From: an uncultured Chryseolinea sp.
GTDB taxonomy: Bacteria > Bacteroidota > Bacteroidia > Cytophagales > Cyclobacteriaceae
Assembly: GCA_946478915.1 (NCBI GenBank)
Contig: CAMLER010000014.1
Location: 1 to 19,327, forward strand
Direction: 5' to 3'
DNA length: 19,327 bases
Part shown: in pieces, positions 1-6,933 of the stretch
Position numbering within the stretch: the first letter of the stretch is position 1
How the letters are laid out: the number at the start of each line of letters is the position of its first letter
Made by a program: the position numbers and the translations under genes
The notes under the pieces: model-generated
Database searches by the model: none
What the model saw: only the letters and a program-made list of their open reading frames with translations
Told to the model about the DNA's origin: nothing

Positions 1-803
1 GCGTGTCGTTCCAGGCGCACGGTTTGGTGAAAAAATGTCCTTGCGGAGGCTTCAAAAGACTCGGTATAATCGGAAACCAGGAAATGATCAACGGGGGGTG
101 CAGTGGTATCATTCACAAGACGTTCGTCTTCAAGGTGTTGCTTCAATGCTTTAGCAATAACCTCAGACGAATCAAGAATAGTAATTCGATCCTTATAAAA
201 GGCTTTTATCTCATTCTTGATAAGCGGATAGTGGGTACACGCAAGAATCAAGGCGTCTATGTTGGCCAGGGCAGGATCGGACAGGTATTGTGCGATAATT
301 TCATGGCTGATCTGATTATTGAAAAAGCCTTCTTCAATCATTGGCGCCAGGAGGGGGGTAGCCAAAGAGTTGAGGTGAATATTTTTCTTGCCTTCATGTA
401 TTTTTCTGGAATAGACATCCGATTGAACGGTCCGTTTCGTTCCAATAAGTCCTACACGCTTACCCCCAAAGGATTGCAACACAAGATCCACCATCGGGTC
501 AATAACATTGATGATGTGAATATCCTTTCGGACATATTCGGTCAATAATTCGTACGCCGCAGAAGACGCGGAATTGCAGGCGATCACAATCACTTTACAT
601 CCTTTGCGCACGAGTATGTCGGCGATCTTTACGGAGTATGCCTGAATTGCTGCCTCCGATTTATCACCATAAGGAAGGTGAGCGGTATCTCCGAAATAAA
701 TCATGCTTTCGCGCGGAAGAACTTTCCGGATTGCGTGCGCTACAGTAAGCCCGCCGATACCACTATCAAAGACCCCAATAGGTTGTGAAGGTAATAATGC
801 CAT
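1..803 (-). CDS. murI: Glutamate racemase, 3' end cut by window edge
   Basis: Interconverts L- and D-glutamate, supplying D-Glu for peptidoglycan precursors in the cytoplasm. Reading the minus strand from the ATG at 803 gives 267 codons with no stop before the window edge. The family is usually about 260-275 residues, so only a few residues are missing. Visible family signatures are PIGVFDSGIGGLTV (residues 8-21), the first catalytic cysteine in ACNSAS (C76) and the second in ACTHYP (C189). The start is fixed by the usual short distance to the VFDSGIGG motif; there is no other in-frame start near it. A strong hairpin ends exactly at this ATG (see next entry). It lies 56 nt downstream of the zinc-ribbon membrane gene on the same strand. 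The identification is secure; the exact C-terminus is unseen. Confidence 0.95.
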   Translation of the reverse strand, partial: MALLPSQPIGVFDSGIGGLTVAHAIRKVLPRESMIYFGDTAHLPYGDKSEAAIQAYSVKIADILVRKGCKVIVIACNSASSAAYELLTEYVRKDIHIINVIDPMVDLVLQSFGGKRVGLIGTKRTVQSDVYSRKIHEGKKNIHLNSLATPLLAPMIEEGFFNNQISHEIIAQYLSDPALANIDALILACTHYPLIKNEIKAFYKDRITILDSSEVIAKALKQHLEDERLVNDTTAPPVDHFLVSDYTESFEASARTFFHQTVRLERH

Positions 804-833
804 AAAGCCCGCGAATATACTTTGCGGGCTTTA
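803..833 (-). promoter_or_regulatory. 10-bp GC-rich hairpin abutting the murI start codon
   Basis: Positions 804-812 (AAAGCCCGC) and 824-832 (GCGGGCTTT) are perfect inverted repeats. The pairing extends to 803/833, so the last pair uses the A of the murI ATG. The loop is 11 nt. In the minus direction it lies 27 nt after the stop of the zinc-ribbon gene and resembles an intrinsic terminator, but only three U residues follow before the coding sequence begins. The loop contains TATATTCG (819-812), which resembles the Bacteroidota -7 box TAnnTTTG with one mismatch. It could be a terminator for the upstream gene, a start-codon-masking leader, or both. The structure is seen directly; the role is inferred. 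Confidence 0.55.
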
Positions 834-859
834 AATAACTTGCAATGGAATATTTTATT

Positions 860-1597
860 TTAAACCAGGTTCGCTGAAAGTTTGGTCACCACTACTTCCT
901 GTTGTTCGCGGTGTCCGCAGTATGTGCATCTGTAATGCTTCATTAACAATCCCTGCTCGTCGGGCGTGGGTGCCTGTTCTATTTCCTCGTCTTCGAGTTT
1001 CATGGTGTAAAATCCACATTCAGAACATTCCTCTACGTGCTCGAACGCTGGATATTTTTCTACTTTCCTATAGCCTGTTTTCTCATCAATCCAGATATCA
1101 TAGTCGATTGAATGAATCCGTCCCTCCGCTTTCATCCAGGGCTCAAGATGATGTTCTTCCTCCGACTCGCTGAGTTTGCGCATGATATTTCCCTCGGGAG
1201 ATACCCTTAAAGCGTTTCGAAGTTTTAAGAGCCTTTTTTCCAGTTGCCTGGGATAATAAATTCTTACTAGACTGTAAAAGGCATTGTAGGCGATGACCGC
1301 AAAACAGGCTGTGATAAAAATCCGAACAAAAAACCAGCGGGTTCCGTCCAGCAAAATTTTATCCGTGGCAATCGTGTTCGCATAAAGCGCGCCCGCACCG
1401 ATAAAAGCGATGATCGCATACCAGAAATATCTGATCTCATAAAGATTCACATAGTCATACTTTTCTTTGTGATCTTTAAGTTTCAGAACTCTGTACTCAT
1501 GATAAAGAAGGATCAATACACCCAACACTACACAAGCGGCGGCGCCGATGTACATGTATTGGTCCCACGCGCGAAAGAATGATGACGTGGTGTCCAT
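860..1597 (-). CDS. Small membrane protein with C-terminal zinc ribbon, function unknown
   Basis: A 245-residue protein I do not recognise by name. It has three likely transmembrane helices (about residues 16-33, 57-77 and 88-114). A soluble charged tail follows, rich in Glu around 143-152, and ends in two CxxC knuckles (C191/C194 and C224/C227, 29 residues apart) that would form one zinc ribbon. The knuckles are of the CSEC and CTYC type, and the tail ends in a short beta-rich segment. The orientation suggests the zinc domain is cytoplasmic, but this is not proven. ATG start at 1597; a -7-like box lies 22 nt upstream. It stands alone on its transcript or reads toward murI through the hairpin at 803-833. 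No enzymatic motif is visible; a structural or sensor role is possible, but I assign none. Confidence 0.85.
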   Translation of the reverse strand: MDTTSSFFRAWDQYMYIGAAACVVLGVLILLYHEYRVLKLKDHKEKYDYVNLYEIRYFWYAIIAFIGAGALYANTIATDKILLDGTRWFFVRIFITACFAVIAYNAFYSLVRIYYPRQLEKRLLKLRNALRVSPEGNIMRKLSESEEEHHLEPWMKAEGRIHSIDYDIWIDEKTGYRKVEKYPAFEHVEECSECGFYTMKLEDEEIEQAPTPDEQGLLMKHYRCTYCGHREQQEVVVTKLSANLV

Positions 1598-1619
1598 GTT
1601 GATAATTTTATAGGGTTAG

Positions 1620-1627
1620 CGAATATA
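1620..1627 (-). promoter_or_regulatory. Candidate -7 box for the zinc-ribbon membrane gene
   Basis: On the minus strand TATATTCG differs at one position from the Bacteroidota primary-sigma -7 consensus TAnnTTTG. It ends 22 nt before the ATG at 1597. No convincing -33 TTTG is seen at the right distance. The same octamer occurs before murI at 819-812. The 209-nt spacer 1598-1806 must also hold the divergent fabI promoter, for which I see no clear box. Confidence 0.3.
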
Positions 1628-1806
1628 TCGAATTTTCCTTGCCTGACCATTGCCGGTATCATCTTTTTTTATTAGTAAGATGCAAGTGATAACGCATACT
1701 GGTCTCGTGTTGAGTTCGGTCAAATCAGCCGGGGCACATGCTGTTCGAATCCCGCAAGATTCGTATTATTGTGGCCTTTAGGTAAACAAATTTTACTATA
1801 CGAAAC

Positions 1807-2619
1807 ATGGGCAATAACTTATTGAAAGGAAAGCGTGGCATCATCTTCGGAGCGCTTGATGAAAACTCGATCGCTTGGAAAACTGCACTGAAAGTAAGAG
1901 ACGAAGGTGGGGTATTCACATTGACGAATGCGCCGATTGCGCTTCGCTTGGGAAAGATCAACGAATTAGCTGCAGCTTGCAATGCGCAGGTAATTCCTGC
2001 AGACGCTACTTCCGAACAAGAGTTGACCACTTTGTTTTCAAAATCAGTTGAAGCTTTGGGAGGCAAACTTGATTTTGTGTTGCATTCCATTGGTATGAGC
2101 CCAAATATTCGAAAGGGAAAATCCTATGGTGATATGAACTACGAATGGTATCTGAAAACCCTTGATATCTCCGCGCTCTCCTTCCACAAAATATTGCAGA
2201 CCGCTGAAAAGCTCGATGCCATGAACGAATGGGGTTCTATTGTTGCTCTCAGTTACATAGCTTCTCAACGTTCTTATCCTGACTATACCGATATGGCACA
2301 AGCAAAAGCGATGCTTGAGTCTATCGCAAGGAGTTATGGTGCAAGGTTTGCAAAGCTAAAGAAGGTCAGAGTAAATACTATTTCACAATCGCCAACAAAA
2401 ACAACGGCCGGGGCAGGCATTTCGGGATTTGATGTTTTCTTTGACTACGCCGAGATGATGTCGCCGCTGGGTAATGCATCGGCTGAAGACTGCGCAAATT
2501 ATATCGCCATATTGTTTTCCGATTATACGCGAATGGTAACCATGCAGAACCTTATGCATGACGGTGGTTTCTCTTCCTCCGGCATTACTCAAGATCTGAT
2601 CGATCGGCTAACCAAATAA
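1807..2619 (+). CDS. fabI: Enoyl-[acyl-carrier-protein] reductase (NADH), FabI type
   Basis: Catalyses the last reduction of each fatty-acid elongation cycle (trans-2-enoyl-ACP to acyl-ACP) in the cytoplasm. The 270-residue length is normal for FabI. It has the short-chain dehydrogenase fold with the FabI-type divergent nucleotide motif (GKRGIIFGALDENSIAW, 8-24). Further motifs are the D65-A-T segment, HSIGMSP (93-99), and the FabI catalytic set Y150 plus Y160-x6-K167 in the SYIASQ...DYTDMAQAKA region. The C-terminal MHDGGFSSSGI (250-260) is also typical. ATG start; the N-terminus MGNNLLKGKRG matches the family in Bacteroidota as I know it. ispE follows 43 nt downstream in the same direction, so co-transcription is possible. 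No other fab genes are nearby. Confident. Confidence 0.96.
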   Translation: MGNNLLKGKRGIIFGALDENSIAWKTALKVRDEGGVFTLTNAPIALRLGKINELAAACNAQVIPADATSEQELTTLFSKSVEALGGKLDFVLHSIGMSPNIRKGKSYGDMNYEWYLKTLDISALSFHKILQTAEKLDAMNEWGSIVALSYIASQRSYPDYTDMAQAKAMLESIARSYGARFAKLKKVRVNTISQSPTKTTAGAGISGFDVFFDYAEMMSPLGNASAEDCANYIAILFSDYTRMVTMQNLMHDGGFSSSGITQDLIDRLTK

Positions 2620-2624
2620 CCCTC

Positions 2625-2659
2625 AAACCTTATACGTCAAACTTAAAACTTGAAACCAA
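2625..2659 (+). repeat. Degenerate heptamer array between fabI and ispE
   Basis: The spacer can be read as five successive 7-mers: AAACCTT, ATACGTC, AAACTTA, AAACTTG, AAACCAA. Four of them begin with AAAC; the second is diverged. The array ends three bases before the GTG start of ispE. It resembles the 7-8 bp arrays at 9975, 10642, 16385 and 17417 in architecture but not in sequence. No partner array on the opposite strand is seen here. Confidence 0.4.
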
Positions 2660-2662
2660 AGC

Positions 2663-3472
2663 GTGGTATCTTTTCCCTTTTGCAAAATTAACCTGGGACT
2701 ATCGATACTTTCGAAGAGGGCGGACGGCTACCATAATCTTGAAACCTGTTTTTACCCGCTGCCGTGGACGGATGTACTGGAGATTATCTTATCCGACAAG
2801 TTTACTTTCACAACAAGCGGAAATATTATTCCCGGCGATCCAGACGATAACCTTTGCGTAAAGGCTTACCAACTCCTTAAAACGAATTTTAACCTCGGAC
2901 CGGTAAGTATACATTTGCACAAGATCATTCCGTCCGGCGCAGGTTTGGGTGGTGGCTCTTCCGACGGTGCCCATACCCTTCAGTTGCTTAACACAATTTT
3001 TTCCCTGAACCTGTCACGGTCAAAGTTAATGGAATACGCTGCCATACTTGGCAGCGATTGCGCATTCTTTATCCAGGATAAGCCGATGATCGGCACGGGC
3101 AGGGGAGAAGTACTAAAGCCGGTTGATTTTTCTCTCAACAAATTTGTGGTGGTTGTTAAACCCGATATTCATGTTTCCACCCGTGATGCATTTTCCGGAA
3201 TCACTCCCCGCAACCCTGAAAATTCTATTAGTCAACTGATATTGAATCACCCTGTCGAAGCGTGGAAAGATTTACTTATCAATGATTTTGAAAGTACCCT
3301 CTTCAGCAAATACCCGATACTGGCATCAGTCAAACATGGAATGTACGCGCTCGGCGCAATCTACGCTTCGATGACGGGATCAGGTTCCGCGATTTTTGGA
3401 ATTTTTGACAACGAGATCGAGGTAACAGGCGACTTCCGTCAGATGGCCCACTGGTCGGGGTTTATACGCTAA
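2663..3472 (+). CDS. ispE: 4-diphosphocytidyl-2-C-methyl-D-erythritol kinase
   Basis: GHMP-family kinase that phosphorylates the 2-hydroxyl of CDP-ME using ATP in the MEP isoprenoid pathway. The protein has 269 residues, close to the family norm. The N-terminal CKINLGLSI (7-15) contains the substrate-contacting K8. The ATP-binding glycine loop is PSGAGLGGGSSDGA (90-103), the catalytic aspartate is D132 in GSDCAFF, and the C-terminal motif is MTGSGSAIFGIF. The start is GTG at 2663: the family N-terminus begins immediately before the KINLGL motif and there is no ATG. Only 43 nt separate it from fabI. Its TAA stop overlaps the TAG stop of the convergent transporter gene, leaving no space for a terminator. 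Confident in identity and start. Confidence 0.95.
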   Translation: MVSFPFCKINLGLSILSKRADGYHNLETCFYPLPWTDVLEIILSDKFTFTTSGNIIPGDPDDNLCVKAYQLLKTNFNLGPVSIHLHKIIPSGAGLGGGSSDGAHTLQLLNTIFSLNLSRSKLMEYAAILGSDCAFFIQDKPMIGTGRGEVLKPVDFSLNKFVVVVKPDIHVSTRDAFSGITPRNPENSISQLILNHPVEAWKDLLINDFESTLFSKYPILASVKHGMYALGAIYASMTGSGSAIFGIFDNEIEVTGDFRQMAHWSGFIR

Positions 3473-4371
3473 GGATTAACAACAACGGGGTCACTATACC
3501 TTTTCTTTAAGAATGGATAAACAAGTACCGCGCTCAGAATGATCAGTGTGCCGAGGTAAAAATTAGTGCCCATTTTTTCTGTTGCGCCAAAAATAGCAAC
3601 GGCCATGATAATCCCGTAAACGGGTTCAAGGTTCAGTGATAACTGTATGACAAACACACTGATTTTTTTCATCAGTTCGACGGCAGCTGTATAAGCGTAA
3701 ACGGAACACGCTCCCGCCAGCACGATCATGTAAACCCAGTCCATTGTCGTAGGCAACAGATGTAATGTATTTCCAGGCGCGAAGGTGACGCGATAGACAG
3801 GCATGAAAAGCGCGAGCGATAGAAATGCGCCAACCATTTCGTAAAAACTGATGGTATACGCCGGGATGGTTTTTACCATCCTGGAATTGATGCTTGCAAA
3901 TAAGGCAGACGTTAGGCCTGCCAGCACACCGAGCAGTAGTCCCAACGGATAGTCAAAGTTGAAAGAGAAGATCACATAAAGTCCAAACATCACAATGAGG
4001 CCTAGAAGAATTTCAAATTTTTTAATGGGCCGCTTTTGAAAAAAAGGATCGAGAATAGCGGTCCATAAAGAGTTCGTTGCAAATCCCACGAGACTCACGG
4101 ATACATTGGAAACACGCGCAGCTTCGAAAAAAAATACCCAATGAAGACCTACGATGGTTCCGGTAAGAAGTAAAGCGACTAATTGATTGGACGCCAAGCG
4201 GAACTTTTCCCGAACGGCCAACATGACAAAAGCTATTCCGACAGCAGCCAGTATTGTTCTGTAAAATACCATTTCGTATGCGGGAATGGTAACCAGCTTT
4301 CCCAGGATTCCAGAAAAGCCCCAAAGAAAAACCAGGAAATGTAGTTTTAAATAGTCACCGCGGGTTGCCAT
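3469..4371 (-). CDS. DMT-superfamily EamA-type transporter
   Basis: An inner-membrane protein of 300 residues with about ten hydrophobic helices and two EamA-like halves, as in drug/metabolite transporters that export amino acids or other metabolites. The substrate cannot be read from the sequence. The N-terminal half has the typical LWGFSGILGKL helix, and the second half has the family's conserved proline/glutamate helix (LNLEPVYGIIMA). A longer reading frame opens at 4434, but the first 21 codons would overlap the upstream permease gene. The ATG at 4371 overlaps that gene's stop as TAATG, the classical arrangement for translational coupling, and gives the usual family N-terminus, so I choose it. 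It is last in the tgt-permease-transporter operon. Stop codons overlap with ispE at the 3' end. Confidence 0.9.
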   Translation of the reverse strand: MATRGDYLKLHFLVFLWGFSGILGKLVTIPAYEMVFYRTILAAVGIAFVMLAVREKFRLASNQLVALLLTGTIVGLHWVFFFEAARVSNVSVSLVGFATNSLWTAILDPFFQKRPIKKFEILLGLIVMFGLYVIFSFNFDYPLGLLLGVLAGLTSALFASINSRMVKTIPAYTISFYEMVGAFLSLALFMPVYRVTFAPGNTLHLLPTTMDWVYMIVLAGACSVYAYTAAVELMKKISVFVIQLSLNLEPVYGIIMAVAIFGATEKMGTNFYLGTLIILSAVLVYPFLKKRYSDPVVVNP

Positions 4372-5507
4372 TAACGGGGCACGTATTTGTACATAGCTAT
4401 AGATATAATTCCAAAAACAATATTTGGTATCCATACAGCAATTGCTGGTGGAAGGGAACCGTTCTCAGCAAACGTTCTGAACAGGGTATAGAATAAAATA
4501 AATATGAACGACAAAAGGAACCCCAGGGCTATCTGCAAACCAGTTCCTCCCCGGCTCTTTCGCGCTGAAACGATCACACCCATAAACACCAGGATAAAAA
4601 TTGTAACGGGAGAGGTGTACCGCGTATACTTCTCGACTTCATAAAGTTCAATTCCTGTTGATCCCCTCGCTCGCAACGTTCGGATCTGCTCGTCCAATTC
4701 ATTCAGCGTTAAGCCATCATACTTCCGATAATCGCTTTCAAACTCCTTTGGATGGATAACCAGGGCAGTGTCCATCTCGCTTCCTTTTTCTACGAACTCC
4801 TTGGGCCCAACGACTTTTGAAACTTCCATGGCAGGGATCGCTTCCGGTCGTGTAGGTGTTTCAAAAATTCCATCAATTTTTTTCAATGTCCAATCGCGCA
4901 GGGTCCACGTCATTTTAGCGGTATCCCACACAACTCGGTTGGCCGATAATTTTTCAATGAGTCGGTTGTTGTCGAATTTTTCCAACGTAAAATGGTAGCC
5001 TGTCTGATTGTTATTGTTGTAACTCTTCATATACAGGTATGTGTCGGATGCGACCTGTATGTGAATGTTCTGCTTTTCAAAATAATATTTGGACTTGAAA
5101 TATTGCATTTCGAACGCCAGCCTCGATTTGTTTGAATTCGGGATTACCCACCCGTTCAGCACAAAGCTTATTACACCAACGAAAAAAGCGCCGATAAAAT
5201 AGGGGACCAGCATTCGTTTGAAACTAACGCCGGCGCTAAGCATAGCAATCACTTCGGTATGTGCTGCCATTCGTGAGCATACGTACACTGCTGCTATGAA
5301 GATGGTAATGGGTGTTAAGAGACTGCCGATCCAGGGAATGTAATCGAGATAATAGCCAAGTATTTCGCCGGCGTTAAGATTAGCCTTCGCGAATTTGTCC
5401 ATCTTATCGGTGAGATCGATAACCGTTATTACGGAAAGGAGAATCAACACCACAAAGAAGAATGTGACGAGGAATGTTTTTAAGATATATCGATCGAGCA
5501 GCTTCAT
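4371..5507 (-). CDS. LptF/LptG-family (YjgP/YjgQ) lipopolysaccharide-export permease
   Basis: Integral membrane component of the LptBFGC machine that extracts LPS from the inner membrane and drives it to the outer membrane. The protein has 378 residues. One N-terminal helix (about 11-32) and two more (about 57-80 and 98-121) are followed by a large periplasmic domain (about 125-290) and three C-terminal helices. This is the six-helix-plus-jellyroll plan of the family. I cannot separate LptF from LptG by sequence alone. I prefer the ATG at 5507, which gives MKLLDRYILKTFL, matching the family start; a GTG four codons upstream (5519) is the alternative. tgt lies 49 nt upstream, and the next gene is coupled by TAATG. 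In Bacteroidota tgt is commonly followed by such a permease. Confidence 0.92.
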   Translation of the reverse strand: MKLLDRYILKTFLVTFFFVVLILLSVITVIDLTDKMDKFAKANLNAGEILGYYLDYIPWIGSLLTPITIFIAAVYVCSRMAAHTEVIAMLSAGVSFKRMLVPYFIGAFFVGVISFVLNGWVIPNSNKSRLAFEMQYFKSKYYFEKQNIHIQVASDTYLYMKSYNNNNQTGYHFTLEKFDNNRLIEKLSANRVVWDTAKMTWTLRDWTLKKIDGIFETPTRPEAIPAMEVSKVVGPKEFVEKGSEMDTALVIHPKEFESDYRKYDGLTLNELDEQIRTLRARGSTGIELYEVEKYTRYTSPVTIFILVFMGVIVSARKSRGGTGLQIALGFLLSFIFILFYTLFRTFAENGSLPPAIAVWIPNIVFGIISIAMYKYVPR

Positions 5508-5556
5508 AAGTTTGGCCACAACTTAAGTAAAGGTCGGGGTTTTAAACGAATTCTTG

Positions 5557-6687
5557 CTATAGCCTTTGGCTTACCTTGGGCACCATGTTATTTTTCCATG
5601 TTGTAAAATTGCCGTCAATGATCTGTTTTCGGGCTTCTTTGACCAACCACAGGTAAAACGTCAGGTTCTGTATTGAAGCAATTTGCGCACCTAAAATTTC
5701 TTTGTTGATGATCAGGTGCCTTAAGTATGCTTTGGAATGAAAGGTGCTGACATATCCCCCTAAACTCGCGTCGATCGGCGAAAGATCGTCCTTCCATTTT
5801 TCGTTACGGATGTTGATAATGCCTTCTGTCGTGAACAGCATACCATTTCGGGCATTGCGGGTTGGCATTACGCAATCGAACATATCAATGCCCAACGCGA
5901 TGCATTCCAGAATATTTTCGGGCGTTCCGACACCCATCAGGTATCGGGGTTTGTCCTTTGGCAGGATGCCACACACAAGGCTGGTCATAGCGTACATATC
6001 TTCGTGTGGTTCGCCGACCGACAGTCCGCCGATTGCGTTGCCTCGTTGATCCTGCGATGCAATAAACTCCGCTGAAGCCGTTCGCAGGTCCGGGTAGGTG
6101 CTGCCCTGAACTATGGGGAATAACGTTTGCTCATATCCATATAGCGGATCCGTTGTGTCAAGCCTGGCGATGCAACGCTTTAACCACCGATGGGTCAGGT
6201 CCATTGAATCTTTAGCATATTTATATTCGCACGGATAGGGTGTACATTCATCAAAAGCCATTATGATGTCAGCGCCAATAGCACGTTGGATATCCATCAC
6301 ATCCTCCGGCGAAAAAGTATGTCGCGATCCGTCGATATGTGATTTAAAAAGGACTGCTTCTTCCGTTATTTTCCGGTTGGCTCCAAGGGAATAAACCTGG
6401 TATCCGCCGCTATCAGTTAGAATCGGTCTATTCCATCCGTTAAACTTATGAAGACCTCCTGCACTTCTTAGCAACGGTATACCTGGACGCAGATAAAGGT
6501 GATAGGTATTTCCAAGAATTATTTCCGCACCGATATCATTTTCCAGCTCGCGCTGATGAACCGCCTTCACGGATCCCGCAGTACCTACAGGCATGAAAAT
6601 CGGAGTATGAATTTCTCCATGTTCTGTGGTAATCATGCCGGCGCGCGCACTTGATTTTGAGTCTGTTGCTGTGAGTTGGAACTTCAT
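5557..6687 (-). CDS. tgt: tRNA-guanine(34) transglycosylase
   Basis: Exchanges guanine-34 of GUN-anticodon tRNAs for preQ1 on the route to queuosine. The protein has 376 residues, a normal length. Family motifs are ARAGMITTEHG (14-24), the base-binding DSGGYQ with D92, FDEC (145-148), GGLSVGEP (220-227), and the nucleophile D271 in MFDCVMPTRNARNG. The C-terminal zinc site is absent: where the family has CxCxxC, this protein reads DASLGGYVST (306-315). The trailing YLRHL histidine is kept. ATG at 6687 is chosen over the TTG at 6699 because it gives the canonical MKFQLTATD start and because the TTG lies inside a candidate -7 box. First gene of a three-gene operon. Confidence 0.96.
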   Translation of the reverse strand: MKFQLTATDSKSSARAGMITTEHGEIHTPIFMPVGTAGSVKAVHQRELENDIGAEIILGNTYHLYLRPGIPLLRSAGGLHKFNGWNRPILTDSGGYQVYSLGANRKITEEAVLFKSHIDGSRHTFSPEDVMDIQRAIGADIIMAFDECTPYPCEYKYAKDSMDLTHRWLKRCIARLDTTDPLYGYEQTLFPIVQGSTYPDLRTASAEFIASQDQRGNAIGGLSVGEPHEDMYAMTSLVCGILPKDKPRYLMGVGTPENILECIALGIDMFDCVMPTRNARNGMLFTTEGIINIRNEKWKDDLSPIDASLGGYVSTFHSKAYLRHLIINKEILGAQIASIQNLTFYLWLVKEARKQIIDGNFTTWKNNMVPKVSQRL

Positions 6688-6696
6688 AAACGAGCG

Positions 6697-6704
6697 CAAA
6701 AATA
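6697..6704 (-). promoter_or_regulatory. Candidate -7 box for the tgt operon
   Basis: The minus strand reads TATTTTTG, a full match to the Bacteroidota -7 consensus TAnnTTTG. Nine bases separate it from the tgt ATG, so transcription would begin within a few bases of the start codon and the leader would be nearly absent. The -33 region around 6721-6726 is only weakly TTTG-like (TTCTGG). Confidence 0.42.
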
Positions 6705-6747
6705 GCGTTCTTCCCTCACATTCCAGAATGACGTTCGGAGCAGGCAG

Positions 6748-6811
6748 CCGCTAAGGAGGTGCCTCGACTTGATACTTATCCTTCTTTATCAGCGGGTCGT
6801 GCTTAGCTCGG
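6748..6811. other. Candidate structured element with perfect anti-SD match, in the tgt-LacI spacer
   Basis: The 246-nt spacer 6688-6933 holds no recognisable gene. Three nested or adjacent pairings are visible. CCG-CTAAG (6748-6755) pairs with CTTAG-(CT)-CGG (6802-6811). GAGG (6756-6759) pairs with CCTC (6762-6765). CGAC-t-TGATA (6765-6774) pairs with TATCA-gcgg-GTCG (6787-6799). On the plus strand AAGGAGGTG (6753-6761) is a full complement of the 16S 3' end. It sits 7 nt before a TTG that opens a 118-codon frame running antisense into the LacI gene. I know of no matching RNA family. The element could be chance, or a 3'-UTR structure of the LacI gene. Strand and function are unknown. Confidence 0.25.
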
Positions 6812-6933
6812 TTTTATCTGCATCAGGCAAAAGTTACCATCTCGGCAATGTCTGGCAGACCTCTCTCCAGCAGCGTCTCACAAAAGGAAACATTCCAGTG
6901 TGTTTTGGGCTCGTTCGAGTATCCAAGAGAGAG

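Noticed and set aside
3..548. 181-codon plus-strand frame opposite murI
   Set aside because: It is entirely antisense to the well-supported glutamate racemase, and its product has no recognisable features.
1741..1760. T-loop-like GTTCGAATCCC suggesting a tRNA or tRNA fragment upstream of fabI
   Set aside because: The five bases on either side of the TTCGAAT loop do not pair, and no acceptor or anticodon stem can be built in the flanking 75 nt.
4372..4434. Longer N-terminus for the DMT transporter
   Set aside because: The extra 21 residues lie inside the upstream permease gene and do not fit the family. The TAATG-coupled ATG at 4371 is the better start.
6688..6699. TTG start four codons upstream for tgt
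   Set aside because: The added residues are not part of the family N-terminus and the codon lies inside the candidate -7 box.
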